A stretch of DNA of 64,000 nucleotides, from positions 181,220 to 245,219 of the forward strand of contig NZ_JASATX010000002.1 of the NCBI RefSeq assembly GCF_029952955.1. The letters are read 5' to 3'. Within the stretch, counting starts at the first letter, position 1, and the number at the start of each line of letters is the position of its first letter. This stretch comes from Ruicaihuangia caeni (lineage in GTDB: Bacteria; Actinomycetota; Actinomycetes; Actinomycetales; Microbacteriaceae). Under the pieces are notes generated by a model. It made no database searches and was not told the origin of the DNA. It worked only from the letters and a program-made list of their open reading frames with translations. Below, piece by piece: positions 49,575 to 59,660 of this stretch. The position numbers were made by a program, and so were the translations under genes.

Positions 49575-50834
49575 GTGCCTGACTACGGAATCGACTTGCG
49601 GTTGGTCTTCGGCTGGGTGCTGATCACGCTGGGCGTGCTCATCGCGCTGTACGTGTGGTCGTCGTTGGCGCTCTCTCGCCTCTTCGCGAAGCTCGGCGAG
49701 CCAGGCTGGAAGGCGTGGGTGCCGTTCCTCAACACCGCGGTGCTCTTCCAGCTCGGCGGCTTCTCGTGGCTCTGGGTGCTCACGCAGGTCTTCCCGCTGG
49801 TGAACCTGGTCGGCCTCGTGGTGTTGGCCATCGCGGTGCATCGCGTCAACGGCCGTTTCGGCAAGGGAGCGGGGCACACCGTGCTCGCGCTGCTGCTCTT
49901 CCCCGTGTGGGCGAGCGTGCTGGGGTTCGGCGGAGCGTCGCCGACCGGAGCTCTGCGCGCTCGCGAGGGGCAAGCCACCCAGGTGCGCATCGTCGGCGGA
50001 TTCCAGGGCGCGTCAATGGATGCCGCTCGCTCGCCGTTCGAGCTGCGCCCCGTCGCGCCGTCTAGTGCTGCATCGCCGGCGGCCACGGCCACGGCGGCCG
50101 GGCACGGCTCGCCGACACTCGGGATGCTGCCCTCGACCGCGGCGCCCGGCATGCCGCAGCCCTCGCTGCCGCCTCGCCCTCCTGTGCAGCCGCCGAGCCG
50201 GACGGCGAACCCGTGGGCTCCGCCCGCCTCACCGGTGCTGCCCTCGCCTGCGCAGCCGTCTCAGAGTGCCCCGCAGGTCATCGAAGTGCCACTGAAGAGC
50301 CCTGTTGTCGAGCAGTCCTCCCCGTTCGAACAGCCCTCCGTCGCGGAGCAGTCCTCCCGAACAAGCGCCGCGACGGCAGCGCCTGTCCCGTCCGGTGCCC
50401 ACGACGGAGGCCTCGAACTCGACGATGAGGCGACCATCATCGTGGGACGAGCGGCTCCGGCATCCGTTGATGACGACTTCGACGCGACGGTCGTCGTGCC
50501 CCGGCGTTCGCTGTGGTCGCTCGAGACTGCGGATGGCACGCGCGTCGACCTCGAGAAGCCGGTGGTGCTGCTCGGTCGCAACCCCACCGCCGGTGAATCG
50601 AGCGACGCGCAGACCATCGCGCTCGACGACCACGACAAGACGGTGTCGAAGACGCACGCGCGCCTCGAGCTTCGCGCCGGCCGCTGGTACGTGGTCGATC
50701 TGCATTCGACGAACGGCGTCGCGCTCGTCGCGGAAGACGGCAGCGAGGTGCCGGTCGAGGTGAACGTGCCGACCGAGGTGACCGGTTCGTTCCGTCTCGG
50801 CGACTTCGAGGTGGCGATCCACCGGGCTCGCTGA
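49575..50834 (+). CDS. FHA-domain membrane protein with DUF5684-like N-terminus
   Basis: A 419-residue protein. Residues 1-120 hold about four membrane helices with the motif GEPGWKAWVPFLNTAVLFQL, as in DUF5684-like proteins. Residues 130-290 are a Pro/Ala/Ser-rich linker with two TIIVG or TVVVP-type Thr sites (DEATIIVG, DATVVVP). Residues about 315-415 form an FHA domain (VVLLGRNPTAG, TVSKTHARLELRAGRWYVVD, LHSTNGV). FHA domains bind phospho-threonine peptides, so this is a likely partner of the kinase at 37010. It stands where bifidobacterial PFNA clusters carry a PP2C phosphatase. The start is GTG 49575. Confidence 0.85.
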   Translation: MPDYGIDLRLVFGWVLITLGVLIALYVWSSLALSRLFAKLGEPGWKAWVPFLNTAVLFQLGGFSWLWVLTQVFPLVNLVGLVVLAIAVHRVNGRFGKGAGHTVLALLLFPVWASVLGFGGASPTGALRAREGQATQVRIVGGFQGASMDAARSPFELRPVAPSSAASPAATATAAGHGSPTLGMLPSTAAPGMPQPSLPPRPPVQPPSRTANPWAPPASPVLPSPAQPSQSAPQVIEVPLKSPVVEQSSPFEQPSVAEQSSRTSAATAAPVPSGAHDGGLELDDEATIIVGRAAPASVDDDFDATVVVPRRSLWSLETADGTRVDLEKPVVLLGRNPTAGESSDAQTIALDDHDKTVSKTHARLELRAGRWYVVDLHSTNGVALVAEDGSEVPVEVNVPTEVTGSFRLGDFEVAIHRAR

Positions 50835-50903
50835 CGACGCGAACCGCCTACCATCGGCACGGTTGATCGGCGGAAGCCCGCGCCCACGGCAGTATTGAGT
50901 CAT

Positions 50904-50917
50904 CCCCGTATTGGGGG
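50904..50917. promoter_or_regulatory. Palindromic motif CCCCGTATTGGGGG upstream of pilB
   Basis: Differs by one base from the motif before the kinase operon. It lies 104 bases before the pilB start; a TTGACT (50942-50947) follows but has no good -10. Confidence 0.5.
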
Positions 50918-51021
50918 TGCATCAGTCGATGGGGCGCTGCTTGACTTGCTTTTCTGGAGTTCGTGTCCTGCCGTGGCGACTTTGGGGGAAGACGCCGCAC
51001 CCGAGGTGAGGAGACCACACC

Positions 51022-52686
51022 ATGACATCCCTCACTGAAATCTTGATTCTGAGAGGCCTTGTGCCGATCGAGAGTCTCGATGAACTCACCGGCGACCGTT
51101 TCGCCGATGAGACCGCAGCGCTGCGCCTCGTCGAGAACGGCACCATCACCCCGGTGCAGTTCGCCTCGGCCCGCGCCGCGCAACTGAACCTGCCCTTCGT
51201 CGAACTCGTCGACTACCCGGTCGAGACCGGCGCCATCGCCCTGGTGTCGAGTTCGCTCTGCCGCCGCCACGAGGTCATGCCGCTGGCCATCGATGGCGAT
51301 GAGCTCGTGGTCGCCATGGTCGACCCGGGCGACGTCATAGCCATCGACGATGTGCGCGCGGCATCCCGCATGAGCATGCGGCCCGTGGTCGTCGAACGTG
51401 AAGACCTGCTCGCGGCGATCGACAAGTACTACCGAGCCGACGACGAGCTCAGCGACCTCACCTCGGTGCTGCAGGAGGAGAACGCCGAAGACGAGGGCGA
51501 GGGCCCCGACGATCTCGACGACGACGCCCCCATCGTCCGCTTCGTCAACCTGCTCATCGGCCAGGCGATCGCCGACCGCGCCTCCGACATCCATATCGAA
51601 CCGGCTGAGAACGATGTGCGTGTCAGGTACCGCATCGACGGCGTGCTCCACGAGATGCAGCGCGCCCCCAAGGCGATCCAGAACGGCGTCATCTCGCGGC
51701 TCAAGATCATGAGCGAGATCAACATCGCCGAGCGGCGCATCCCGCAGGACGGCCGCATGTCGGTTCGCCACTCAGGTCGCACCATCGACCTCCGGGTGGC
51801 GACGCTGCCGACGGTGTGGGGCGAGAAGGTCGTCATGCGAATCCTCGACTCGTCGAGCACCTCGCTGCAATTGCAGGAGCTCGCCCTGCTCGAGCACAAC
51901 TACGAGGCCTTCCGTCGGGCGTACACCAAGCCGTACGGCATGATCCTCGTCACCGGCCCGACCGGTTCGGGCAAGTCCACCACCCTGTACACGACGCTCA
52001 ATACGGTCGCTCGACCCGAGATCAACGTCATCACGGTCGAAGACCCCGTGGAATACCGGATGCCGGGAATCAATCAGGTGCAGGTGAACCCCAAGGCGGG
52101 GCTCACCTTCGCCAGCGCGCTGCGATCGATCCTCCGGTCCGACCCGGATGTCGTGCTGGTCGGTGAGATCCGCGACCAGGAGACCGCGCAGATCGCCATC
52201 GAGGCGGCACTCACCGGCCACCTGGTGCTCTCGACCCTGCACACCAACGACGCGCCGAGTGCCATCACGCGTCTCGTCGAGATGGAGATCGAGCCCTTCC
52301 TTGTGGGTTCCTCCGTCGACTGCGTGGTCGCGCAGCGTCTCGCGCGGCGACTGTGCGATCGCTGCAAGGAGGGCTACCAGCCGACTCCCACTGACCTGCT
52401 TCGCATGGGCTTCGCCGAGGGCGGTGCAGCGACTGAGCTGGGCGAGTTCTTCCGCCCTGTGGGCTGCAGCCACTGCTCCAACACCGGGTTCAGGGGCCGC
52501 GTCGCGGTGCACGAGGTGATGACGGTGACCGAGGAGATCGAGCGGCTCGCGGTCGAGCGTGCGTCGGCGATGGAGATCGGCCGCATGGCGGTCAGCCAGG
52601 GGATGCTGACGCTGCGGCAAGACGGACTGGCGAAGGCCATGCTCGGCCTCACGAGTCTCGACGAGGTGCTCCGAGTCGTGGCGTAG
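51022..52686 (+). CDS. pilB: Type IV pilus assembly ATPase PilB
   Basis: A 554-residue hexameric ATPase that drives pilus extension from the cytoplasmic face. Residues 1-150 are the MshEN N-domain (LTEILILRGLVPIESLDELT). The motor domain has Walker A GPTGSGKS at 312-319, the Asp box ITVEDPVEYRMPGINQVQVN, Walker B DPDVVLVGEIRDQETAQIAI and the His box STLHTNDAPSAITRLVEM. The zinc-binding tetracysteine is CDRCKEGYQ and CSHCSNTGFRGR. ATG 51022 follows GAGGTGAGGAG. It is the first gene of the pilus operon. Confidence 0.95.
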   Translation: MTSLTEILILRGLVPIESLDELTGDRFADETAALRLVENGTITPVQFASARAAQLNLPFVELVDYPVETGAIALVSSSLCRRHEVMPLAIDGDELVVAMVDPGDVIAIDDVRAASRMSMRPVVVEREDLLAAIDKYYRADDELSDLTSVLQEENAEDEGEGPDDLDDDAPIVRFVNLLIGQAIADRASDIHIEPAENDVRVRYRIDGVLHEMQRAPKAIQNGVISRLKIMSEINIAERRIPQDGRMSVRHSGRTIDLRVATLPTVWGEKVVMRILDSSSTSLQLQELALLEHNYEAFRRAYTKPYGMILVTGPTGSGKSTTLYTTLNTVARPEINVITVEDPVEYRMPGINQVQVNPKAGLTFASALRSILRSDPDVVLVGEIRDQETAQIAIEAALTGHLVLSTLHTNDAPSAITRLVEMEIEPFLVGSSVDCVVAQRLARRLCDRCKEGYQPTPTDLLRMGFAEGGAATELGEFFRPVGCSHCSNTGFRGRVAVHEVMTVTEEIERLAVERASAMEIGRMAVSQGMLTLRQDGLAKAMLGLTSLDEVLRVVA

Positions 52687-52714
52687 AGCCGGCTCGGACG
52701 AGGAACGAACAGCA

Positions 52715-54346
<1,632 letters not shown>

Positions 54347-54347
54347 G

Positions 54348-55577
54348 ATGTCGACCCTGCTGACCTTCAGCTACACCGGCCGCAACGCCACCGGCAAAGT
54401 CGTCAAGGGGCGAGTGGATGCCGCGAGCGAGGCCGCGGTCGTGGCGCGCCTTCGCACCATGGGCCTCACGCCGATCGCGATCTCCGAAGCAGCATCCGGC
54501 GGTCTGAATCGGGAGATCACGCTTGGCGGGCTCTTCGAGAAGCGTGTCGATCTCAAAGATGTGGCAGTCATGAGCCGGCAGATGGCCACCATGGTCGCCT
54601 CGGGTCTTTCCCTGCTGCGCACGCTCACGATCCTTGCCGAGCAGACCGAGAGCAAGCCGCTCGCCGAGACTCTCGGCAAGGTGCGCGACGATGTGGAGTC
54701 GGGTGCTTCGCTCTCGCAGGCCATGGCCAAGCACGAGACGGTGTTCCCGCCGATCATGCTCAACCTCGTGCGTGCGGGTGAGACCGGCGGGTTCCTCGAC
54801 TCGTCGCTCAACTCGTCGGCCGAGAACTTCGAGGCCGAGCTCAAGCTGCGGCAGACCATCAAGTCGGCGCTGACTTACCCGACGGTGGTGTTCTTCATGG
54901 CGATCGCCGCGACCTTTGCCATGCTGATCTTCATCGTGCCGGTGTTCGAGAAGATGTTCGCCGGCCTCGGCGGATCGCTGCCGCTGCCGACGCAGATCCT
55001 CGTGTGGCTCTCGCCCGTCGCCGTGTGGTCGGTGCCGTTCCTTGTCGTGGGCGGGCTCGTGTTCGCCGTGTGGTGGGGCAAGAACAAGCACACCGAAGCG
55101 GTTCGCAAGCGCGTCGACCCCGTGAAGCTCAAGCTCCCAGTGTTCGGGATGCTGTTCCGCAAGGTCGCGATCGCACGCTTCACGCGCAACCTGTCCACGA
55201 TGATCGGCGCCGGGGTGCCGATTTTGCAGTCGCTTGCCATCGTCGGTCAGACCTCGGGCAACTGGGTGATCGAGCAGACGATGCTTCGTGTGCAGGAGGC
55301 GGTGCGGCAAGGGCGGTCGATTGCGGAACCGCTCGCGAAAGAGCCGACGATCCCGCCCATGGTCACCCAGATGATCGCGGTCGGTGAGGACTCGGGTTCG
55401 CTCGAGACGATGCTCGGCAAGGTGTCCGACTTCTACGACGCCGAGGTGCAGTCGACGACTGAGCAACTGACCGCGCTCATCGAGCCGCTCATGATCGCGC
55501 TCATCGGTGTGCTCGTCGGAGGAATGATCGTCGCGCTCTACCTGCCGATGTTCAGTATGTTCGAGCTCGTGCGCTAG
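54348..55577 (+). CDS. pilC: Type IV pilus inner-membrane platform protein PilC
   Basis: A 409-residue membrane platform for pilin assembly, of usual length. It has two T2SSF domains: the first starts VMSRQMATMVASGLSLLRTL and the second FTRNLSTMIGAGVPILQSLA. Three membrane helices are visible (TYPTVVFFMAIAATFAMLIF, VAVWSVPFLVVGGLVFAVWW, and IALIGVLVGGMIVALYLPMF at the end). ATG 54348 lies one base after the pilT stop, which fixes the start; the longer frame is a shadow of pilT. It connects the PilB and PilT motors with the pilus. Confidence 0.95.
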   Translation: MSTLLTFSYTGRNATGKVVKGRVDAASEAAVVARLRTMGLTPIAISEAASGGLNREITLGGLFEKRVDLKDVAVMSRQMATMVASGLSLLRTLTILAEQTESKPLAETLGKVRDDVESGASLSQAMAKHETVFPPIMLNLVRAGETGGFLDSSLNSSAENFEAELKLRQTIKSALTYPTVVFFMAIAATFAMLIFIVPVFEKMFAGLGGSLPLPTQILVWLSPVAVWSVPFLVVGGLVFAVWWGKNKHTEAVRKRVDPVKLKLPVFGMLFRKVAIARFTRNLSTMIGAGVPILQSLAIVGQTSGNWVIEQTMLRVQEAVRQGRSIAEPLAKEPTIPPMVTQMIAVGEDSGSLETMLGKVSDFYDAEVQSTTEQLTALIEPLMIALIGVLVGGMIVALYLPMFSMFELVR

Positions 55578-55597
55578 CAGAGCAGGCTGCGAAAGCG

Positions 55598-55611
55598 CCC
55601 CCGAATGCGGG
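55598..55611. promoter_or_regulatory. Inverted copy of the CCCCGYATTGGGGG motif upstream of pilA
   Basis: CCCCCGAATGCGGG, reverse complement CCCGCATTCGGGGG. It is followed by a GTATTGCGAATAC hairpin (55611-55623). It lies 102 bases before the pilA start, nearly the same distance as the motif before pilB. A half-like CATTGGGGGG occurs at 55664. Confidence 0.4.
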
Positions 55612-55713
55612 TATTGCGAATACCGCTCAAAATATCGACCATCATGTAAGGGGGGCTTGTGTTCATTGGGGGGCTCCCTGTCATTCCATTACCCAGATAG
55701 ACAGGACAATCAC

Positions 55714-56127
55714 ATGTTCACCAGCATCAACTCGGCCCTCGCCAAGAAGCGCAGCGAACTCGAAGAGCGCGAAGAGGGCTTCACCCTCATCGAGCTCCTC
55801 GTCGTTGTGCTCATCATCGGCATCCTCACCGCCATCGCGGTGCCCGTGTTCCTCGGTCAGCAGGACCAGGCGAAGGATGCAGCTGCGAAGTCAGACCTCG
55901 GAATCGCCAAGGTGGCGTACGTATCGGCGGTGACCAAGTATGAGGCCGTGCCGACCCTGGCACAGCTTCAGGAGTTCGGCTATGTGCAGTCTGATGGTGT
56001 GAGCCAAGTCGCGATCGGTGCGGCGAGCAACACCTCGACCTTCTGCCTCTCCGCAACCTCTGACTCGTCCGCCACGCCGACTTTCAAGATCACGGAGTCG
56101 ACCGGCGCTGAACTCGGCACCTGCTAG
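55714..56127 (+). CDS. pilA: Major type IV pilin PilA
   Basis: A 137-residue prepilin. The leader of 22 residues is long and charged (KKRSELEEREEG) and ends with Gly22 before Phe23, the start of the mature hydrophobic helix FTLIELLVVVLIIGILTAIA. Glu27 is the conserved +5 glutamate. The globular part is short, with two cysteines near the end (TFCLSATS and GTC) that probably form the pilin disulfide loop. ATG 55714 is preferred to the upstream frame because of the prepilin leader. It has its own leader region and a strong terminator after it, as expected for the most abundant pilus subunit. Confidence 0.93.
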   Translation: MFTSINSALAKKRSELEEREEGFTLIELLVVVLIIGILTAIAVPVFLGQQDQAKDAAAKSDLGIAKVAYVSAVTKYEAVPTLAQLQEFGYVQSDGVSQVAIGAASNTSTFCLSATSDSSATPTFKITESTGAELGTC

Positions 56128-56142
56128 TTCGTCGCCCGCGAC

Positions 56143-56175
56143 GCGCAGGGGGTCGCTGATCCCGACCCCCTGCGC
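56143..56175 (+). terminator. Strong hairpin after pilA
   Basis: GCGCAGGGGGTCG and CGACCCCCTGCGC form a perfect 13-bp stem with a seven-base loop, followed by TCCTTCCTTTC. It probably ends most pilA transcripts, so that minor pilin genes are expressed at a lower level, and may protect the pilA mRNA. Confidence 0.8.
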
Positions 56176-56232
56176 TCCTTCCTTTCTGAGGAATCCCGCA
56201 CCACCCTGGCACCCGACCCGAAGGGAGCTGAG

Positions 56233-56646
56233 ATGGGCATCACACGACTCGACCGCGATGACTCCGGTATCGGCCTCATCGAGATCGTGGTGTCGATCTT
56301 CCTGCTCGGCCTGCTCGCGATCTCCGCGTTGCCGCTCATCATCAACGGCATGACGACATCGCAGCGCACCGCGACGCTCAGCACAGCGAGCCAGCTCGTC
56401 AGCAGCGAGCTCGAGCGCGTGCGCGCGCTTGGTGCTCCATTGGCGTGCGGTACCGTGACCGCGCTCGCTGGGTCTGCTCCCGTCGTCACTGACACTCGCG
56501 GTGTGCAGTACCAGCCCACTGTCTCGGTGGGGGCGTGCCCTGGGTCATACCCGGGCACTATTGCGGTCTCCGTGCGGGTCACCGATGCGTCGAACGGCGA
56601 CGAACTCGCACGCGCCGCGACCAGCGTGCTCGTGGAGCAGCCGTGA
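56233..56646 (+). CDS. Minor pilin, PilV-like
   Basis: A 137-residue prepilin-like protein. The class III signal reads DDSG before IGLIEIVVSIFLLGLLAISA, with the +5 Glu in place. The C-terminal part is a small beta domain with two cysteines (LACGTVTAL, VGACPGSYPG). The position and length fit PilV-type minor pilins that form the priming tip. ATG 56233 follows GGAGCTGAG. It shares one base with the next gene (TGATG). Confidence 0.85.
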   Translation: MGITRLDRDDSGIGLIEIVVSIFLLGLLAISALPLIINGMTTSQRTATLSTASQLVSSELERVRALGAPLACGTVTALAGSAPVVTDTRGVQYQPTVSVGACPGSYPGTIAVSVRVTDASNGDELARAATSVLVEQP

Positions 56647-57299
56647 TGCCGCCCGGCGGAGTCATCTCCGGCGCTGTTCGTCGTTCGACCCGCGCCAGCT
56701 TCAGGGCGGGGGAGAGCGGGTTCACCCTCATCGAGCTGCTCGTCTACATGCTGCTCTCGCTGGTCGTGCTGACCATCGCCGGCGGCCTGCTGATCAACTC
56801 GCTCATCACGCAGCGCACGGTCGCCGACTCCGCCGAATCCACGAACTCTGGGCAACTCGTCGCCCGTGCGGTGACCGCGGCGGTGCGTGACGCCGCAGTG
56901 GTGCGAGCGGTCTCCGGCGACCCGGCGATCCTTCTGGTGCAGGTGGTCGACGACGCCCGAGCGACTCCGCCCACTGCGCACTGCGAGGCGTTCCTCGTGG
57001 GCTCCGGCGAAGTGCGCACCACGCGCTACGCGGGCGGCAGCGCCCCAGCCGACGACGCGAGCGTCGCCGCCTGGCTCATCTCTGCCGCGGGGGCGACCGA
57101 CAGCTGGTCACTGCTTGCGACCGGTGCGCAGCCGCACATCGGCGGCGGCATCCCCGCGCCGGTGTTCACTTCCTCAGCCCCGGATGCCGCAGCGATCGTG
57201 CTCGACGTCGCGAACGGCGACGGCGTCACTGTGCTCATCGATACTGCTGCCGCCAGCCGGCAACCCGCACTGACAGGAGTGACTCCGACATGCTTCTGA
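56646..57299 (+). CDS. Minor pilin, PilW-like
   Basis: A 217-residue prepilin-like protein. A basic leader ends RAGESG before FTLIELLVYMLLSLVVLTIA, with the +5 Glu. The rest is a globular extracellular domain with cysteines in THCEAFLVG and TPTCF. The start is ATG 56646 (TGATG overlap with the preceding gene) or GTG 56643. The end overlaps the next gene by ten bases. This order, PilV-PilW-PilX-like, matches minor pilin operons elsewhere. Confidence 0.82.
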   Translation: MPPGGVISGAVRRSTRASFRAGESGFTLIELLVYMLLSLVVLTIAGGLLINSLITQRTVADSAESTNSGQLVARAVTAAVRDAAVVRAVSGDPAILLVQVVDDARATPPTAHCEAFLVGSGEVRTTRYAGGSAPADDASVAAWLISAAGATDSWSLLATGAQPHIGGGIPAPVFTSSAPDAAAIVLDVANGDGVTVLIDTAAASRQPALTGVTPTCF

Positions 57300-58762
57300 A
57301 CCGCATCGCGCCAAGCGCCCAAGAGGCCGGCAGTCGATCCGCCCTGCGGCCGTCGAGCATTCGACGGACGGCGCAGGACGAGCGGGGCGGCGCCATGGTC
57401 GCCGTCATCGGTGTCATGGCGGTGCTCGCCATCGTCACGGCGACGGTCACCGTCGTGACCACGCAGGCGATCGGCGTCTCGTCGAGTTCGCGCGCCGAAG
57501 TGCAAGCACGTGCTGCCGCCGAAGCAGGTATCGACGTCGCCACCGCCGCGCTCATGGCAACGGGCGCGTGCGTCGACGTGATCGACTCGCCGGCGGGCAG
57601 CGTGCCTCGCTACTCAGTGACGATCGAGCACAACGAAGGAGCCGGCTGGGCGGTCGGCTGTCCGAGCGACGTTTCGACAGAGGTACGAATTCTCGCCACG
57701 GGCTTCGCGGAAGCCAAGGGGGTTGCGGGCGTCTCCGGTGGCGATCAGGTGACCATCGAGACAGTGCACTCGTACGACCCGATCATTACGCACGTGCCAG
57801 TCGCCGGATCGGCGGTGTACGCGTACAACATGGCCGGTGCACTGAAGAAGTTCGAGCTCAGCTCACCGGATCAGAGCCTCGCCACCTCCGTCTCGATCAA
57901 GCACGGCAATGTCACGTGCACGAATGGCGCGAAGATCGGCGGCGATCTCATCGTCGGAGACGGGAACGCCAAGCTCGACATGTGCGACGTCGCCGGTTCG
58001 GTGCATGTGAACGGCAACACGAGTATCAACAAGAGCAACATCGGTGGGATTGTTCGAGGCACCGGCACTGGCCAGGTCACCGCGTCCACGATCGGCGGCA
58101 CCCCGCCTTCTCAGTTCGGTGCCGGAGTGGCCATGCCCACGATCCCTGAGTGGGTCGATGTACCCGGCGACCATGCCTTCTGGCAGGCGCAGGGCTATCA
58201 GATCGTCAACTGGACGGGGCCCTGCACGATCGACAAGAACACGACGGCTTGGTACAACATGTCCACCTACACGACACCCAGAGTCATCGACTTCCGCGCA
58301 AAATGCCCCACGACGAAGATCTGGACAAGGAACGACCTCGATCCGGTGACTCTGAACACCGACATCGTGATGCTCGCCCATGAGTTCCAGTTCGACAAGC
58401 TGTACTTCAACGCGAGCCAGGACCGGAAGCTGCACTTCATCGTGCCGGACGACGTTGCCGGGGACGGTCCCACCTGCGCCCCACCTGCGAGTCTCACTGG
58501 CGGCATCTACAACACCGACGAGGCCAAGTTCGGCGACCACGTCGCGGCCATCGCCTACACCCCCTGCAAGGTCCAGAGCGATCGCCCATTCCGCGGTCAG
58601 TTCTACGGCGGCGAGGTTGAGTTCCATCAGCAAGCTGCCTTCACATTCGTGCCGGTTGGAATCCCGGGCGTCGACCTGGCCGGCGGTGTAACGCAGCCCG
58701 TGCAGACGGGGGCGACCCTCGGTGCGAGGCTGAGCTACCGCGACTTGCCGGCGGGCGGCTGA
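57290..58762 (+). CDS. PilX-like tip protein with bactofilin-like repeat segment
   Basis: A 490-residue protein. The N-terminus reads DERGGAMVAVIGVMAVLAIV and TTQAIGVSSSSRAEVQARAA, which is the PilX-type membrane helix followed by an Ala-rich helix; it lacks the FTLIE motif. The central part (VTCTNGAKIGGDLIVGDGNA, DVAGSVHVNGNTSINKSNIG) has the regular GxLxVxG pattern of polymer-forming beta-helix proteins. The C-terminal 250 residues contain several cysteines (GPCTID, AKCPTT, PTCAPP, TPCKV) and look exported. It is probably the large tip subunit of the minor pilin complex. It overlaps both neighbours (ten bases and one base). Confidence 0.75.
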   Translation: MLLNRIAPSAQEAGSRSALRPSSIRRTAQDERGGAMVAVIGVMAVLAIVTATVTVVTTQAIGVSSSSRAEVQARAAAEAGIDVATAALMATGACVDVIDSPAGSVPRYSVTIEHNEGAGWAVGCPSDVSTEVRILATGFAEAKGVAGVSGGDQVTIETVHSYDPIITHVPVAGSAVYAYNMAGALKKFELSSPDQSLATSVSIKHGNVTCTNGAKIGGDLIVGDGNAKLDMCDVAGSVHVNGNTSINKSNIGGIVRGTGTGQVTASTIGGTPPSQFGAGVAMPTIPEWVDVPGDHAFWQAQGYQIVNWTGPCTIDKNTTAWYNMSTYTTPRVIDFRAKCPTTKIWTRNDLDPVTLNTDIVMLAHEFQFDKLYFNASQDRKLHFIVPDDVAGDGPTCAPPASLTGGIYNTDEAKFGDHVAAIAYTPCKVQSDRPFRGQFYGGEVEFHQQAAFTFVPVGIPGVDLAGGVTQPVQTGATLGARLSYRDLPAGG

Positions 58763-59565
58763 TGGTCGCCACGCTCAGCGCAGTCTTCGGCCTGCTCATC
58801 GGGTCATTCCTCAACGTCGTCGTGCATCGCGTGCCCGCCCGGCGCTCGATCGTGAGCCCGCCCAGCGCATGCACGAACTGCGGTAGTCGCATCCGGGCGA
58901 TCGACAACGTCCCGGTTGTCTCGTGGATCGCACTGCGCGGCAGGTGTCGGCACTGCGCCGCGCCGATCTCCATGCGATACCCGCTCGTCGAGGCTGGCAC
59001 CGCGCTCGCCTTCGGCCTCGTCGCGTGGTGGTCGCTCGCGCAGACCACTGAGGCTCCGGCCGCGTCGCGCTACATCGAACTCGGCGCGTACCTGTATCTC
59101 GCTGCGGTGAGCATCGCGCTGGCGCTCATCGACCTCGACACCCGCACGCTCCCGAACCGCATCGTGCTGCCCTCCTACCTGGTTGCCGGGGCTGCGCTCT
59201 CCGCCGCAGCGCTCATCGCGGGCACCCCCGAAGTGCTCGTGCGAGCCGCCATCGGCGCCGGCATCCTGTTCGCCGCCTACCTGCTGCTCGCGCTCATCGT
59301 GCCGCGCGGAATGGGCATGGGCGATGTGAAGCTGGCGGGCGTGCTCGGGCTGTATCTTGCATATCAGGGATGGGGGCAGCTCACGGTGGGAGCGTTCGCG
59401 GCCTTCGTGCTCGGGGGAGTGTTCGGGGTGGCGCTGCTGCTTGCTCGCAAGGCGAAGCGCGGCAGCGGAATCCCGTTCGGACCGTGGATGATCGCCGGCG
59501 CGTGGCTCGGCCTCGTCGTCGGGGAGCCCATCGCCGGTGGCTACCTCGCACTGATCGGCCTCTGA
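58762..59565 (+). CDS. pilD: Prepilin peptidase/N-methyltransferase (A24 family)
   Basis: A 267-residue membrane aspartic protease that cuts the prepilin leaders after Gly and methylates the new N-terminus. The N-terminal domain has the CTNCGSRIRAIDNVPVVSW and CRHCAAPISMRYPLVEAGTA tetracysteine. The peptidase part has ALIDLDTRTLPNRIVLPSYL and PRGMGMGDVKLAGVLGLYLA, containing the two catalytic aspartates. About seven membrane helices. ATG 58762 overlaps the upstream stop by one base. Confidence 0.94.
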   Translation: MVATLSAVFGLLIGSFLNVVVHRVPARRSIVSPPSACTNCGSRIRAIDNVPVVSWIALRGRCRHCAAPISMRYPLVEAGTALAFGLVAWWSLAQTTEAPAASRYIELGAYLYLAAVSIALALIDLDTRTLPNRIVLPSYLVAGAALSAAALIAGTPEVLVRAAIGAGILFAAYLLLALIVPRGMGMGDVKLAGVLGLYLAYQGWGQLTVGAFAAFVLGGVFGVALLLARKAKRGSGIPFGPWMIAGAWLGLVVGEPIAGGYLALIGL

Positions 59566-59660
59566 CCCACGCGAACAGTTCTCGACGACCCAGCAGCAGC
59601 CCACAAGCACTGACCGACCCAGCACCACTCACTTCGAACAACAGCACACCAGGGGGGACC

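Noticed and set aside
26050..50834. Integrated prophage or conjugative element
   Set aside because: No integrase, relaxase, phage structural genes or tRNA-flanked repeats; GC and codon use match the surroundings except in the DUF559 gene.
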